From: Diphasiastrum complanatum
Lineage: Eukaryota; Streptophyta; Lycopodiopsida; Lycopodiales; Lycopodiaceae
Direction of reading: 5' to 3'
NCBI GenBank assembly: GCA_029204225.1
Contig: MU831963.1
Coordinates: 1 to 64,000, forward strand
Length of the DNA stretch: 64,000 nt
Part shown: one piece after another, positions 49,156-59,787 of the stretch
Position numbering within the stretch: the first letter of the stretch is position 1
Layout of the letters: each line of letters opens with the position of its first letter
The notes under the pieces: model-generated
The model's input: only the letters and a program-made list of their open reading frames with translations
Told to the model about the DNA's origin: nothing
The model's database searches: none
Program-made: the position numbers and the translations under genes

Positions 49156-51114
49156 TTGGTAAGCGTGTTTGTAGCGCTGGGGAGCTGGTTCCAGGATGTT
49201 TTCAAGAGTTTATGCTTGAGCTGCAACGTTGGAGGTGGAGTTGACTGCTGTCTGTGCAGTGGTGGATCCCGGGTTTCTTCAGGGGTTGATGGGATGGGAG
49301 TGACAAAGACCCTAGATCACGTGGTCAACTGTGTGGCAAGAGCCAGCAAGTGTTTTGATCACTGCCAGGATCTGCACAACCTTCTCGCATCAGGCTCCCG
49401 TTTTGAGAGCAATCGAGCTCGACACTGGACAGCCCACCTGCCCGGAGGTTCCAGCGACGTGGTTGAGAGATTTGAAGCCCAGGCTGGAGGCAGCAGAAGA
49501 GCAGCTCAAGGAAGGCTTGAGTTGGCTGGCTTAGAAAAGCCGCTGCTTTGCTACTGGACAAATTTACTACAAGACACAAATGGTCCAAATCCATTCACAA
49601 AATAACAGAAGGGATCAGGAACGTGGCACATGATCAAGCCATTTGCAAATTTCTTAAGCACCCTCTACACATGAAGGGTTGTGGAGAAACTGTAGGTGGA
49701 GGTAACAGATCTCACCGTTTTACTTCTGACCAATCTCAATGCCCACATGAAGCAATTGATTGAATATTGGATGGAGCTTGTGGAATCTCGGTTGACAAAC
49801 TTGGCTCACACTTGAGCTTTGGAAATTTGGAGGAATTTGAGGAGATGAGGCGTTTGTTGAAGGGAAGGCTGTAATTGAGGCAGGCATCAGAAATGAACTC
49901 CAAAAAAGTTGGCAACAAAAGTCAATTCAGAATGTTCAAAAGCAAAGCATTATTGAAGAAGAGTCTTAAATGCATCACCAATTTAACAGCTCACTTTGAC
50001 TTTATCCTCTCTAACTTGAATGAGGAGGCCGCAAGTCAAGAGCAGCATCAAGGTGATGGAAGCATCAATCCCATGGCTTGCCGTGAGATTTTCATGCCTT
50101 CTAGCGTAGAAGAGTTTTCACTTCATCGTTTTGTACGTTACTCTTTTCATACCTTGAAGGTAGCCACAAACAATTTTGCAACTAAGAATGAGGTAGGATG
50201 TGGTGGCACTGCTACCGTATTCAAAGGGGTCTTGATCGACGGTAAGAGGGTAGCAGTGAAGAAATTCAATCTTTACAGATTCAATTGTTATTTGAACTGT
50301 TTTCTGTCTGAATTGGAGGCCCTGGGTCTATGTGAGCATCCGAATATTGTGAGGTTATATGGGTACTGCAAAGAAGAAATAAGAAACAAGGTACGAAAGC
50401 TGAGTCGTTTGTTTAGAACAAGAAAGGACTCAAAGGAGAAAAATGAGAGCGTATATGCTCTTGTTTTGGAGTACATGGAAAAAAAAAATGTGGCATATTT
50501 CTTGTTTGGTGATGGTAACTAGTGTGTACTGGATTGGCCCACTCGATTCAACATTCTGTTGGGCATTGCAAGGGGGTTGGCTTATCTTCATGAAGCTCCT
50601 CGACACATCGTACATGGTGACATCAAAGCCAGCAACATTCTCTTGGACACTAATTTTTGTCCCAAGATAGCTGATTTCGGACTTTCCAAGCTCCGAAAAA
50701 TGTCGGCATTTTGAGTGATGTGGTTGTTGTGGGAACAATTGGTTATATTGATCCAGAGTTTGCCGCTTGATGTCAGATGTTTATGGCTTTGGCACTTTGC
50801 TTCTGGAGATCGTCAGTGGCAAGCACAGCCTCGAATTCCGTGAAGAATTCCTCGTATTAAGTGTTTGGGCTATGAGGTTGTTTGAGAAGGGAGGAGTAGA
50901 AGAAGTAGTAGACAAATTGTTGGATCCCAAGCTCTCGATAGAAGCATATTCAACCTCACAAGTCTTCAGGGTTGTCCATGTCTCTCTTTTGTGTGTTCAA
51001 CCAGAGTCTGCAAACAGACCAACAATGCAAGAAGCTCTGTCCATGCTTCTTGATGAAACGGATTTGAAGCCCATCATAGCTTTCATGTCCTCCACTTCTG
51101 TTTTTTACACCTAG
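49156..51114 (+). pseudogene. Receptor/cytoplasmic-like protein kinase pseudogene
   Basis: Kinase blocks in order: FHTLKVATNNFATKNEVGCG and GTATVFKG (Gly loop), GKRVAVKKF (Lys), LSELEALGLCEHPNIVRLYG (Glu of helix C), ALVLEYMEKK, a TAG at 50520, [34 protein letters not shown] (HGD instead of HRD, so non-RD), [10 protein letters not shown], then a single-base frameshift, GTIGYIDPEFAA, a second frameshift, MSDVYGFGTLLLEIVSGKHS and LLCVQPESANRPTMQEALSM. The C-terminus is complete at 51114. Upstream (49156-49870) several frames give helical segments such as WLRDLKPRLEAAEEQLKEGL and LDKFTTRHKWSKSIHKITEG, suggesting a four-helix (RPW8/HeLo-like) N-terminal domain as in plant MLKL-type kinases; this part is weak. 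No transmembrane segment is seen. Confidence 0.75.
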
Positions 51115-52785
51115 TCCACATGTGAGACAGATGTGGACATCTCTAGAATCAGTATGACATTCTAATATCATATCATGATAATAGAGCCAAAATTCCAACA
51201 TGTACACAAGTACTTTTTGGCGGTGCCTTTTAGTGCAGGGGAATCGGGATAATTTTATGTATGCTCACATATCTTTGTTGTGAAGATTTTTAACACAAAT
51301 CTAAGTTTGCTTTATTTTTCAAATTTATTCATTCTCTAAGTATTATTTATGGGCAGATTCTTATTACTTGTGTGGCTCTCTTTCTTAAAAACTGCTCTTT
51401 GGAGCTTACATTTTTGTTTGTTTTGCTTAAATTCTCTCTACTTTTCGGATTTCTCAGGCTAAATGAGATTAAAAGTACTTGAGATGTATGTGTTTGTGTG
51501 TGCGTGTGTGTGTAATTTAAGTTCACAGCTCAATAGTGTTCCTTCTATCAATTGAATTCAGTCTATGCTTATTGGGTGATCGATATAGAATTACCAAGTG
51601 AGCATTCAGGCTATGGGTTTGTCTGGTGCACATCAATATCTAGATGGTGACCACGATATTAATGTTTTTGGTGCGTAATCTACTCTCAACCAATTGACCG
51701 TCTGCTGCAATAAAATTGTTTTCTTTTTTCCTTGAAGCTGAGGACATGAAAAATTCAACTCTACACACACTAACATATTCAACATGAGCACCAAGAGAAG
51801 CATCTCAAGTTGGTTGAAGGTATCATGCAAGTGTGGATGTCAAATAATTTGTCATCACTTAGGTTTTTCTTTTGGGATTTTGGATGTTGCAATATCTGGT
51901 TTTATGTAGATATGAGGAAATCCATGTCATTTTTGGGGAATCAATAAGCAAGTTGTATTTCAAGCTTGTTCAATGCATTTGTTATATCGTTGTTCCAAGC
52001 CTTTGATTGATTCAATGATTTTAAGTGCTTACTTGGGTCACATAGTACTCTGTCACACAGGGAACAAGAAAGATGAAGTAAAGCAAACATAAAGCTCCAA
52101 GTGTTTTCCCTTTACGCAAGCATCTTATATATCCAATCAAAAGGTACATTTCAAGAAAGGGTCATTTGCCCCATGTGCACATGTTGGAATACTCTACTAT
52201 CGGGAGTATATAAAAAATAATAATCAATCTTTAATCTACATCCATTCATTTATTCAGTTCTATAGTTTTATTCGTGTTTCTACACAGTCTGCAGAAATAC
52301 TTGGGAATCGCTCAACAGATGGCTTCAACGACGACGACGACATTAGGGGATATTAGAACTCAAAATGGGCCCTTTGTCAAGATGCTGTTTTTGACTTCGC
52401 ACGCTTTCAACGCTTGTCCCAATGAATGGTGTCCATCTGTGACGAACTGTAACTGTGGTTGACGGACGGAAATTGTATTTAACTTTCTTGGCCAAATTTT
52501 CGTGATTTTCAAATATCCCGTCGGGCAGAACAAACAATTGTGATTGGACCACAGTTACTGCCCAAATACTCTTATGTTGCCCGTCATTGTTCACTCGAGG
52601 TTGATTTGACGTCAATATTCATAAACTGTGGTTAACTAATCCTTGTAGTTAAAGAACTTTTTGTCATTCATAGGTATACCTCTCATTTTCTTCATTCTAT
52701 CTCTCATTTTCTTGTCATTCTTAGGTTTACCTCGCAATCTCTACATTCTCTCTGATCTCAACTTGCGTACTCGTATTTTCGACTA
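51115..52785. other. No gene recognised
   Basis: AT-rich intergenic DNA. A TATA-like TATAAAAAATAATAATC lies at 52208 and a small ORF from 52320 (ATGGCTTCAACGACGACGACGAC) has no recognisable domain. The left end of the H3-Ulp1 element should lie here; I could not find a terminal repeat. Confidence 0.4.
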
Positions 52786-54110
52786 ATGGCTACACATAAT
52801 CAGAGACCAAGAGGAACCGTTGATGCAATCAATATTTGCAATGAAAAAAATGCAGAAGATCAACGGATACGAAGAATATATCGAAAATATCAATGGATCT
52901 TGATACATCCCTCTGCAAAAGGCTCATTCCGAAAAAGAAAAAGATCGGATAACATATATAGAAGCTCTTGGAAAGGCAGGATAATGGATTTTAAAGTATC
53001 ACCTACCGGTCAATCTATCACGGAAGTTTTAGTTCAGCATGCTTACCTTCACAATGAGCTCAACATTCATGATCTGAATGCAAATGATAGAAGGAAATGC
53101 AATTGTAAGTTTTCATATTCAATTTCTTTAGATTTAGCATTTTCTTTAAATTATATTTTTCTTGAGATGTTTTTGTTGGTTTTGCATATTTGTATCCATC
53201 AAATTTCTTTGAATGGCAATCAGTTCAATCGATTGCAGGAATAATCGATGTCATACATTCGGATATCGGTATTTTACAATATAAAGGTCGTTCTCCAAAA
53301 TCACTTTTAGAGTCAGGAGTTTTTTATTATGACATATTTTCCTGATAAAAATGGTTTAGTTGGTAGATTAGAGCCATATCCTCTACCAGATTTTTTGAGT
53401 GAGGAATGGATTTTTCCTGATGCAGCAATTTTAGAAAGTTTTTGATCTAGGCTATATATTGATATTCAGAGTATATTAATATGCAGCACTTGATCAAAGA
53501 ATAATAGATTAAGTTGATATCTACCTTTTACTATTTTTGTTGATTTTTTTTTCCAAATGCAATATTCGGAGAACGAAAACAATGTTTATTTGTAAGGACT
53601 TGAGTGATGATATAATCGCCGAGTTGTTGGATGATGGTTGGGATAAAAAACAAAATCAGCAAGCTGAGTGCAGAGTATATTACTCATCCATGACATTTAG
53701 ATACCATATCGAAAAACAAATGCTCACTTTGTTGCTGTATTATAGAAGATGGATTAAATGCAAAAATGTTTGGAAGCCACTTGATCAAGATTTCCGTATA
53801 AACCCTCAAGAGCAACTTCAGATAACAGTGAAAAGAAATGACAACATTATTGCAATGGTTGAAGTTGAGGAAGATTGGTGTCTCAATCACATTTGATCAG
53901 CACTAGACATGTTGCAATTAGATCTACCTCAGTACTATCAATTTCGATTGAATGGTGTAAAGGTACGTTATGCCATATAAAAATATTCCTTTTTTTCTAT
54001 TTCTAAGTGAATCAGTTTCATAAAATATATAACTACACAATTTCTCGTGTGCAGGTAAGAGTAAGGCAGGAAGAGCATATAAAATGCAAAGACATTTGAA
54101 CATCCATCGA
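52786..54110 (+). pseudogene. Unknown gene N1 of the H3-Ulp1 element
   Basis: ATG at 52786 opens a basic protein (MATHNQRPRGTVDAINICNE, YRKYQWILIHPSAKGSFRKR, GRIMDFKVSPTGQSITEVLV, NIHDLNANDRRKCN). A GTAAGT intron starts near 53105; the frame resumes after CAG at 53222 with IAGIIDVIHSDIGILQYKGR, breaks at about 53340, and continues out of frame as GLVGRLEPYPLPDFLSEEWI. A later block (53579-53896) reads ICKDLSDDIIAELLDDGWDK and FRYHIEKQMLTLLLYYRRWI, then a TGA and LDMLQLDLPQYYQFRLNGVK before a final intron. I recognise no family. Typical gene-like exon and intron structure with few stops suggests a fairly young relic. It converges on the H3-Ulp1 gene. Confidence 0.5.
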
Positions 54111-54219
54111 AATCGAAGATCCAAAGATCATGAACTATGGATTTTGTATTATGTAATACAATGTTTTGTATACATCATTTAAGAATATATATGAACCACT
54201 TTTTCTATGAGGCTCATTC

Positions 54220-54365
54220 ATTTCTATGATCTCCATTTCCATGGTGCAAAACACATGTAATTGCAACTGGATAATATGAGTTTTCGATAGCAAGATTCAT
54301 TGTCTCCTGCAGGAAATGCACTATCTCCATTGGGGAGATCTTCAGTCACTTGAACTCCAGTTGAA
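54220..54365 (-). pseudogene. Extra copy of the H3-Ulp1 terminal exon
   Basis: The minus frame reads ISPMEIVHFLQETMNLAIEN and SYYPVAI, against VSPMEIMLFRQETMKLVIGN and SYPIAVA in the exon at 54776-54934. A TGA sits near its start. It implies either a second, deleted H3-Ulp1 gene copy or a terminal-exon duplication. Confidence 0.6.
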
Positions 54366-54775
54366 CGCTTGCCCTTGTTGAAGTCTCATATATATCGGTT
54401 GTATTTTTGGTCTTCATTTCCTTGGTCTGTATTGTCCTTGTCTTGGCATATTTGGATATGTTTAGATGATGATTTGATCAAAGCTTTGCTGCGACAAATC
54501 TAAGTGAACTAATGTCGCATGTTTGGATTGGTTGTGGCAAAGGTTCGATCAGATCATCATTCTGAACTTATCCAAAAAAGACCATGGTAAAAGCAAGGCA
54601 GACCAAGGCTATGAAAAACAAACATGTCGAAAAACAATAGAAATTGAAGATGAATGAATCATAACCTGAATTGATAAGAGGAGAAAAACAAGTAAGAACA
54701 ACCATAGATATTTCTATTGAAATTTTCTGTACATGTGTCTCATCCACATCAAGTGAGACGAATATTTAAACAGAA

Positions 54776-55429
54776 TCAACTATTTATGATCTCTAAATCC
54801 ATTTCTCTAGTTGGAAGTAGCTTGGGTGGAGAACACTCGGCCACTGCAATTGGATATGAATTTCCGATTACAAGCTTCATGGTCTCCTGTCTGAAAAGCA
54901 TTATCTCCATTGGGGAGACCTTCGGGCATTTAAACTAAAAACAAACATAAACATAGTTAAATGTAATTAATCAAAGATCAGTTAATAGGAGTTTGTATAT
55001 GAAAAAAATAAAAACACAATTAAAAGTAATTAATCGAATATTACCTCTTCTAGATTTAGAAGTCCATCTTGTAATGCAAGCCAATTAAAAAAGTATTTGG
55101 CATTGGATACAGTATACCAACCACAGCTGCCCTGTTGGGAGGACTGCAGAATCCAAATTTGAACATTATGAGATATCGGATCAACACGCAGGATGTAAGA
55201 ATAAAATCTACAACGGAAACAAGCGCGCATCGAACCGATATCAAAAAATTTTGATTGAATATCGGATCAGCACGCACGTTGGGAAAATAAACCAATCAAT
55301 AACTACAAGGGCGCGTCGAATCGATATTGAAAAATTTATACCTCTGCATCAACCATTTTCAGCTTCGAGTATGCTTTTGCATTTGGTACTGGAAAGAGTT
55401 CCAGTATTTTCTGTATATGGGTCCTGGCA

Positions 55430-55464
<35 letters not shown>

Positions 55465-56888
55465 GAGTTCATCTTCAAACAAACTGGATTACACACACCC
55501 TCATCATTGACGTACATGGACAACACATATAAGCTCCAATGATCACTGAAATCAGAAAACAAGAAATTTATGAGAATCAATGTGAAATCAAAATTCATAT
55601 GAAAAATTCAATAAAATAAAATTTGGAAAATAGACACTTACTTTGTTATGTATGGCAGCACGAGAATTGGAGTCCCCAGTCTGACGTATTAGAGCATATC
55701 ATCGTGCAAACTTTTAAAATCAGGGAAATCAAATGCTGCCATGAATTGAAGGGGAAACAATGCAACATCTATAAACAATGGGGTCTGGAAGAACTCCATC
55801 CAGTATTGAATGGCCCCACCTCCTACATTGTCCCCTAGCATTTTATCCCTACTTTCTAATTCACCAGTATCTAAACTAGAAAGGGGGAGACCAACATTGG
55901 TCTTCGGCATCCTAAAACTGTATCGAGGACCTAGACCTTTAAAATACGTGTTTAACAATCGGTCATACTGTACATATTGAGGACTATTTACAAAGGCAAG
56001 TGCAGGGGGTGACAAAAGTAACCCAGATAAATCACATAAAGAATTGTCATTCAAAATTGATTCTACCTTTACACTAACAAAATCATCTAAATCGCTTCCA
56101 ACAACAGGAGGAGGGGAACTAATATCTACGGGTTTAGGAGGAGGAGGAGATTTAGGAGGTGGAGATTAATTAGGAGAGGAAGATTTAGCAGGAGAAATTA
56201 AAGATGGAGTGGAAGAAGAAGAAGGAGAATTAGGAGGAGAAGAAGGAGACTTAGGAGGAGAATTATGAGGAGAATGCCTAGAAGAAAGAATAGTATTCAG
56301 AAGAGTTGGCTTGGAAAAATCCCTCATTTTAGATGGAGGGTCAAGAGACCTCCTCTTCTTTGAAACGCTCCCGCTCTGTATATGAATAACAAGCCGGGTT
56401 GGTTGAGATTGCTTGCGTTTTCTCCTCTCTGAATCTTGTTTTGGAGGAGAGGAGGGAGCAGGTCTAAAGTATTCAGCAAACTTGTCATATGTGTCTTGAA
56501 GCCTGAACACTATGTTGAAATCCTTGGGCATGATGGTCACCCTCTTGGCATGGACAGCTACAACAACAGTATCAAAACAAAATTTCACTTGGAAATCATC
56601 ATATGTTGTGTGCAGCGCCTCAATTGCCGTTATCGTCCATCTCACATCGGCAGATAGACTTCTTGTCACCTGTTTGATGGACCTTTGTATGTGAGATTTC
56701 GAAATCAGAAGATTATTTGCCTTCTGAAGCTTCCGAATATCCTTGAGCCAGGGAGGGTCTCTTCTTCTGCCCCTTGGCCTAGGAGGAGATGGTGGTGGAC
56801 GAGATGGTGGTTGTGGATTTCCTTGACCCGCACCTAAAATTGGTATTCCACCTGAATGCCCTCGTGCTGTCTGCTTGGTCTGCGCCAT
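54776..56888 (-). pseudogene. Histone H3-like domain fused to a Ulp1/C48 cysteine protease domain
   Basis: Minus-strand gene. Exon 1 56888-55642; exon 2 from 55545 to about 55360; exon 3 55143-55045; exon 4 54934-54776 (TGA). Residues 1-135 align with histone H3 without any gap after the first residues: tail MAQTKQTARG.SGG (K4 kept, R2 to Q, K9 to G, S10 to H), helix aN WLKDIRKLQKAN (K56 kept) and residues 113-123 HAKRVTIMPKD, identical to canonical H3. A Ser/Pro-rich basic linker follows (residues 140-240). After a TAA (56166-56168) the same frame runs into a Ulp1-like fold: GGGAIQYWMEFFQ, FIDVALFPLQF, then a second TAA (55689-55691), LVLPYITNDHWSLYVLSMYV (catalytic His) and, in exon 3, SSQQGSCGWYTVSNAKYFF (catalytic Cys). 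A (TG)13 repeat expands exon 2 into Thr-His codons. Known: C48 enzymes cleave SUMO-like tags, and Ulp1 genes ride on some plant transposons. A histone H3 N-terminus on one is new to me. Confidence 0.7.
55172..55328. promoter_or_regulatory. Four GATATCG...CGCG motif copies in intron 2 of the H3-Ulp1 gene
   Basis: 55172-55190 (+) GATATCGGATCAACACGCA; 55223-55242 (-) GCGCGCATCGAACCGATATC; 55258-55277 (+) AATATCGGATCAGCACGCAC; 55311-55328 (-) GCGCGTCGAATCGATATT. Alternating orientation, spacing 30-50 bp. Confidence 0.75.
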
Positions 56889-56900
56889 TAATGTGTAGTA

Positions 56901-58372
56901 GCGGATTAGCGCGCGATAATGTTGATTACAGGATCAGACCTCAGGTCGGACGCGTTGAAGCGATACTGGAGCTCAACAAATACGTTAGCTGGTATCGGAT
57001 GGGCACACGCGAGTAGTAACAGATTGAAGGAAGTTGGTTTCGAGCACGCTGAATCGATATCGCATGGATGCAAATAACTATAAGCAAAATTATTTCAGCA
57101 TCGTCGATCAGTTTATATAAGAAAAATCAGAAATGATTGCAAATGTGGTGGTTTGCAGACGTGGTGGCTCGTATTACGATGATGATTACTCAGAGGCTTG
57201 TCAATCAAATCAATCTAAATATCCATCAGTCATCAAAATGATTAGTCCATATTGAATTAACCAGATTTAATTTCAAATAAAGTATGGTCACATCTACAAT
57301 TAATGCTACAAAAGTATGCTATCACACTTCTACCATTTAATGCTGAAATTGACAACGTTAAGCTTTGAATATAAGACTTTTTTTATATCCAATAATTATA
57401 ATTTTTGAAAATTCCAAAAGCCAGATTTTCACCCAATAGCTAATCAACACGCATATAAAGCATTTGACAACTATAGTATGTATTCTCGTGCGCTCATCCG
57501 ATATTGGAACGCAATAAGAATGATCAGAGCTTGATTCAATAGATTCTGCATAACTTTGACCAGTATGAAGAGTCTTCCGAATCAAGCCTTGAACATGCAT
57601 ATAGAGTCCAATAGTTTCGAAAATTTTGACAATATTTTGGTCTTGAAATAGCAATTCGACGCGCGAAGTCCAAATGCAGCAAATACATCGTCTGCCAGGC
57701 GCGCTGATCCGATATCCAATATGCAGAAAAATATTACTGGAACGCTTAATGAAAAACTTATGAAAATGTTCTGAATGAACATTATCTCAAAAGGAAAATT
57801 TTCGTCTTTATGGTGCTTAAATAGGACGAGAGATTGTAATAATTCTCCTCGTTCACGTTTTTCAATGATATCCATTAATCAGTTAATTATAATTTTTTAA
57901 ATGATTATTCTAAGAGGCTAGTGATTGTCTATTTAATGCATTCCGGCACAGGTACAGATTCTAGGGTCAGGGCTAATGATGATTCGGTGAATCTAGTACT
58001 AGACTAGTCAATGTATTTCAGCTTAGGTACAAATTAGTCTCATTCTGATTGGTGGATAAATATAGGCTGTAAATCACAATTCGTTATTTGACAGATGTAT
58101 GGTTGTGATCAAAAGGAATTGGCTATAAATATGTGCACCACTTGCCTTATTTCGATTCCGTAATCTTTTATTTTGAACTCTCTAGTCTTCTTGTTTTTCT
58201 TCATTCTCCCGATATCAAATCGACGCGCGCCAACCCTTGCAGTGCATGCTTGTATTCATTCTGGCGCACTGAATCGATATCAGCCACTGTCGACTAGTTC
58301 TTTTTGAAAAATTTCATTCTCGGCCTTACCATATCGGATCAGCGCGCGCACTTTGATATCGGATTCAATATG
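56901..58372. promoter_or_regulatory. Divergent control region with about 12 copies of a 19-bp motif
   Basis: Lies between the start codons of H3-Ulp1 (56888, leftward) and X (58370, rightward). Copies: 56951 (-), 56992 (+), 57042-57061 (-, GAGCACGCTGAATCGATATC), 57489-57506 (-), 57699-57716 (-, GCGCGCTGATCCGATATC), 58211-58231 (+, GATATCAAATCGACGCGCGC), 58263-58281 (-, GGCGCACTGAATCGATATC), 58331-58350 (+, ATATCGGATCAGCGCGCGCA), 58355-58372 (+, overlapping the X start codon). Weaker copies with ATAGC for ATATC are at 56901, 57435 and 57647. Such repeats are what one expects of transposase or element-encoded regulator binding sites. Confidence 0.7.
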
Positions 58373-59691
58373 GGTAGTTCCTCCATGGCCTCAGATGACA
58401 AACTTATGGATTTTTTTAATGCCAGTGACATTCCATCTGACAGATTAGAGTATTTTGCTAGTATTTTTTTGCTCCCTTCGATATTGATAAGCTAGTTTAT
58501 GAGAATCGTTATAATTTAATTTCTTATCTTGATAATTTTTCTTAGATTATTAGTACTCTTGTCATGGATATAGATAATTTTTGTTTCGTTCATTTTCAGG
58601 ACCTTGTACATTCCCAACCATCATCTAAGCATAATCACAATAGAAAGTACTCTAACTTGCATGACCATTTCAAAAGAAATATATACTGTGATATCCACAA
58701 AAGAATATGTTGCCTTCTAATGAAAGGAATGGCTTTTGTGTTCTACATATCTGCTGAAATTCCAGATGACGAGTCTGTTGAATCTTCAACTGATCCATTG
58801 ATCAAAGCATCTGCACCTACTCCAGTTGATGTAAATGATGTAGATACTGATATAGGAGTTGAAGCTGAAGCTTCTGTGGCTTCAGATTATCAAAAAACTC
58901 TCCCTTGTTCTATAATCCTCTCTGATTCTCTTCCATCTGCATCTTCTGTTAATCAATTAACTCTACTCGATGTTCTTTTATATTTCATAAATAATGAATG
59001 TTATATTTCATTTAGTGATATAAAAGATGTATTGAATCTGAGAGAGGATGAAATCCTCTCAATTTTTGTTCAAAATTTATCAGAATTTTCTGACATTGTT
59101 GATTACTCATATGATGACCTTGAAAGTGAGATAGATTATGATAAAGATGGCAATTGGAAATATGGCAATGAGGCCTTCGAAGCCATGATTGAAAAATCTA
59201 AAGCCTATGAAAAGACTTTGCCTACAGAGAAGAAATTTTTGGAATTTCAAAAAAGATATCCCCTTAGGGCTAGATATATCTCCTTCGGAAATGTAGAGGC
59301 CATTGGAGGACATGACATCAGCAGAGAAAACGTCATTGATTATGATGATTATGATCTGGTAAGTAGATATTATATTGGTATTGATATTGTTCAGTTTTCT
59401 TATTTCTTATTGGTATTGATATTGTTCAGTTTTCTTATTGAGTTTGCAGTGTTATGTATCATTCTAAATTTATTTTCTTTTCTCATTTACAGGATGCTAT
59501 TGAAATAGATGCCTTTGGTATGAGACATGAAGGTTTTCGAGGTGTATCAGTCGGGATAAAACATGTTTCTCTATCTCATTGATATGAGCAAGAGGAAAAA
59601 TTTAGAATTTCTGGATCCATATGAAAGGAGATTATTCCTTCATGACAATACCATCCGTCTGAATCTTGAAGAGGATGATGATGATAATTAA
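58370..59691 (+). pseudogene. Unknown acidic protein X (copy X1)
   Basis: ATG 58370 gives MGSSSMASDDKLMDFFNASD and IPSDRLEYF; a frameshift near 58460 is followed by APFDIDKLVYENRYNLISYL and DNFS. After an intron (acceptor near 58599) comes DLVHSQPSSKHNHNRKYSNL, DHFKRNIYCDIHKRICCLLM, an acidic stretch, a helical LTLLDVLLYFINNECYISFS DIKDVLNLREDEI region that could be helix-turn-helix-like, LESEIDYDKDGNWKYGNEAF, FLEFQKRYPLRARYISFGNV and GGHDISRENVIDYDDYDL. An intron at 59359-59493 precedes DAIEIDAFGMRHEGFRGVS, a deletion relative to X2, and the acidic end RRLFLHDNTIRLNLEEDDDD, TAA at 59691. No family recognised. Conserved exon junctions and end with X2 show that it is a real gene of the element. 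Confidence 0.55.
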
Positions 59692-59787
59692 ATAATTTTT
59701 TGTAATAGATTTTTGATATATTACAAGGATCTCTCTTTTGTAATGAATTTGAATGCCTTTCGAAATATCGTAATACTTGGTGAGTTT

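Noticed and set aside
56166-56888. The H3-like ORF as a resident cellular histone or centromeric CENH3 gene
   Set aside because: It is very divergent outside the tail and C-terminal helix, has no lengthened loop 1, continues in frame into a protease domain, and sits among mobile-element genes and repeated motifs.
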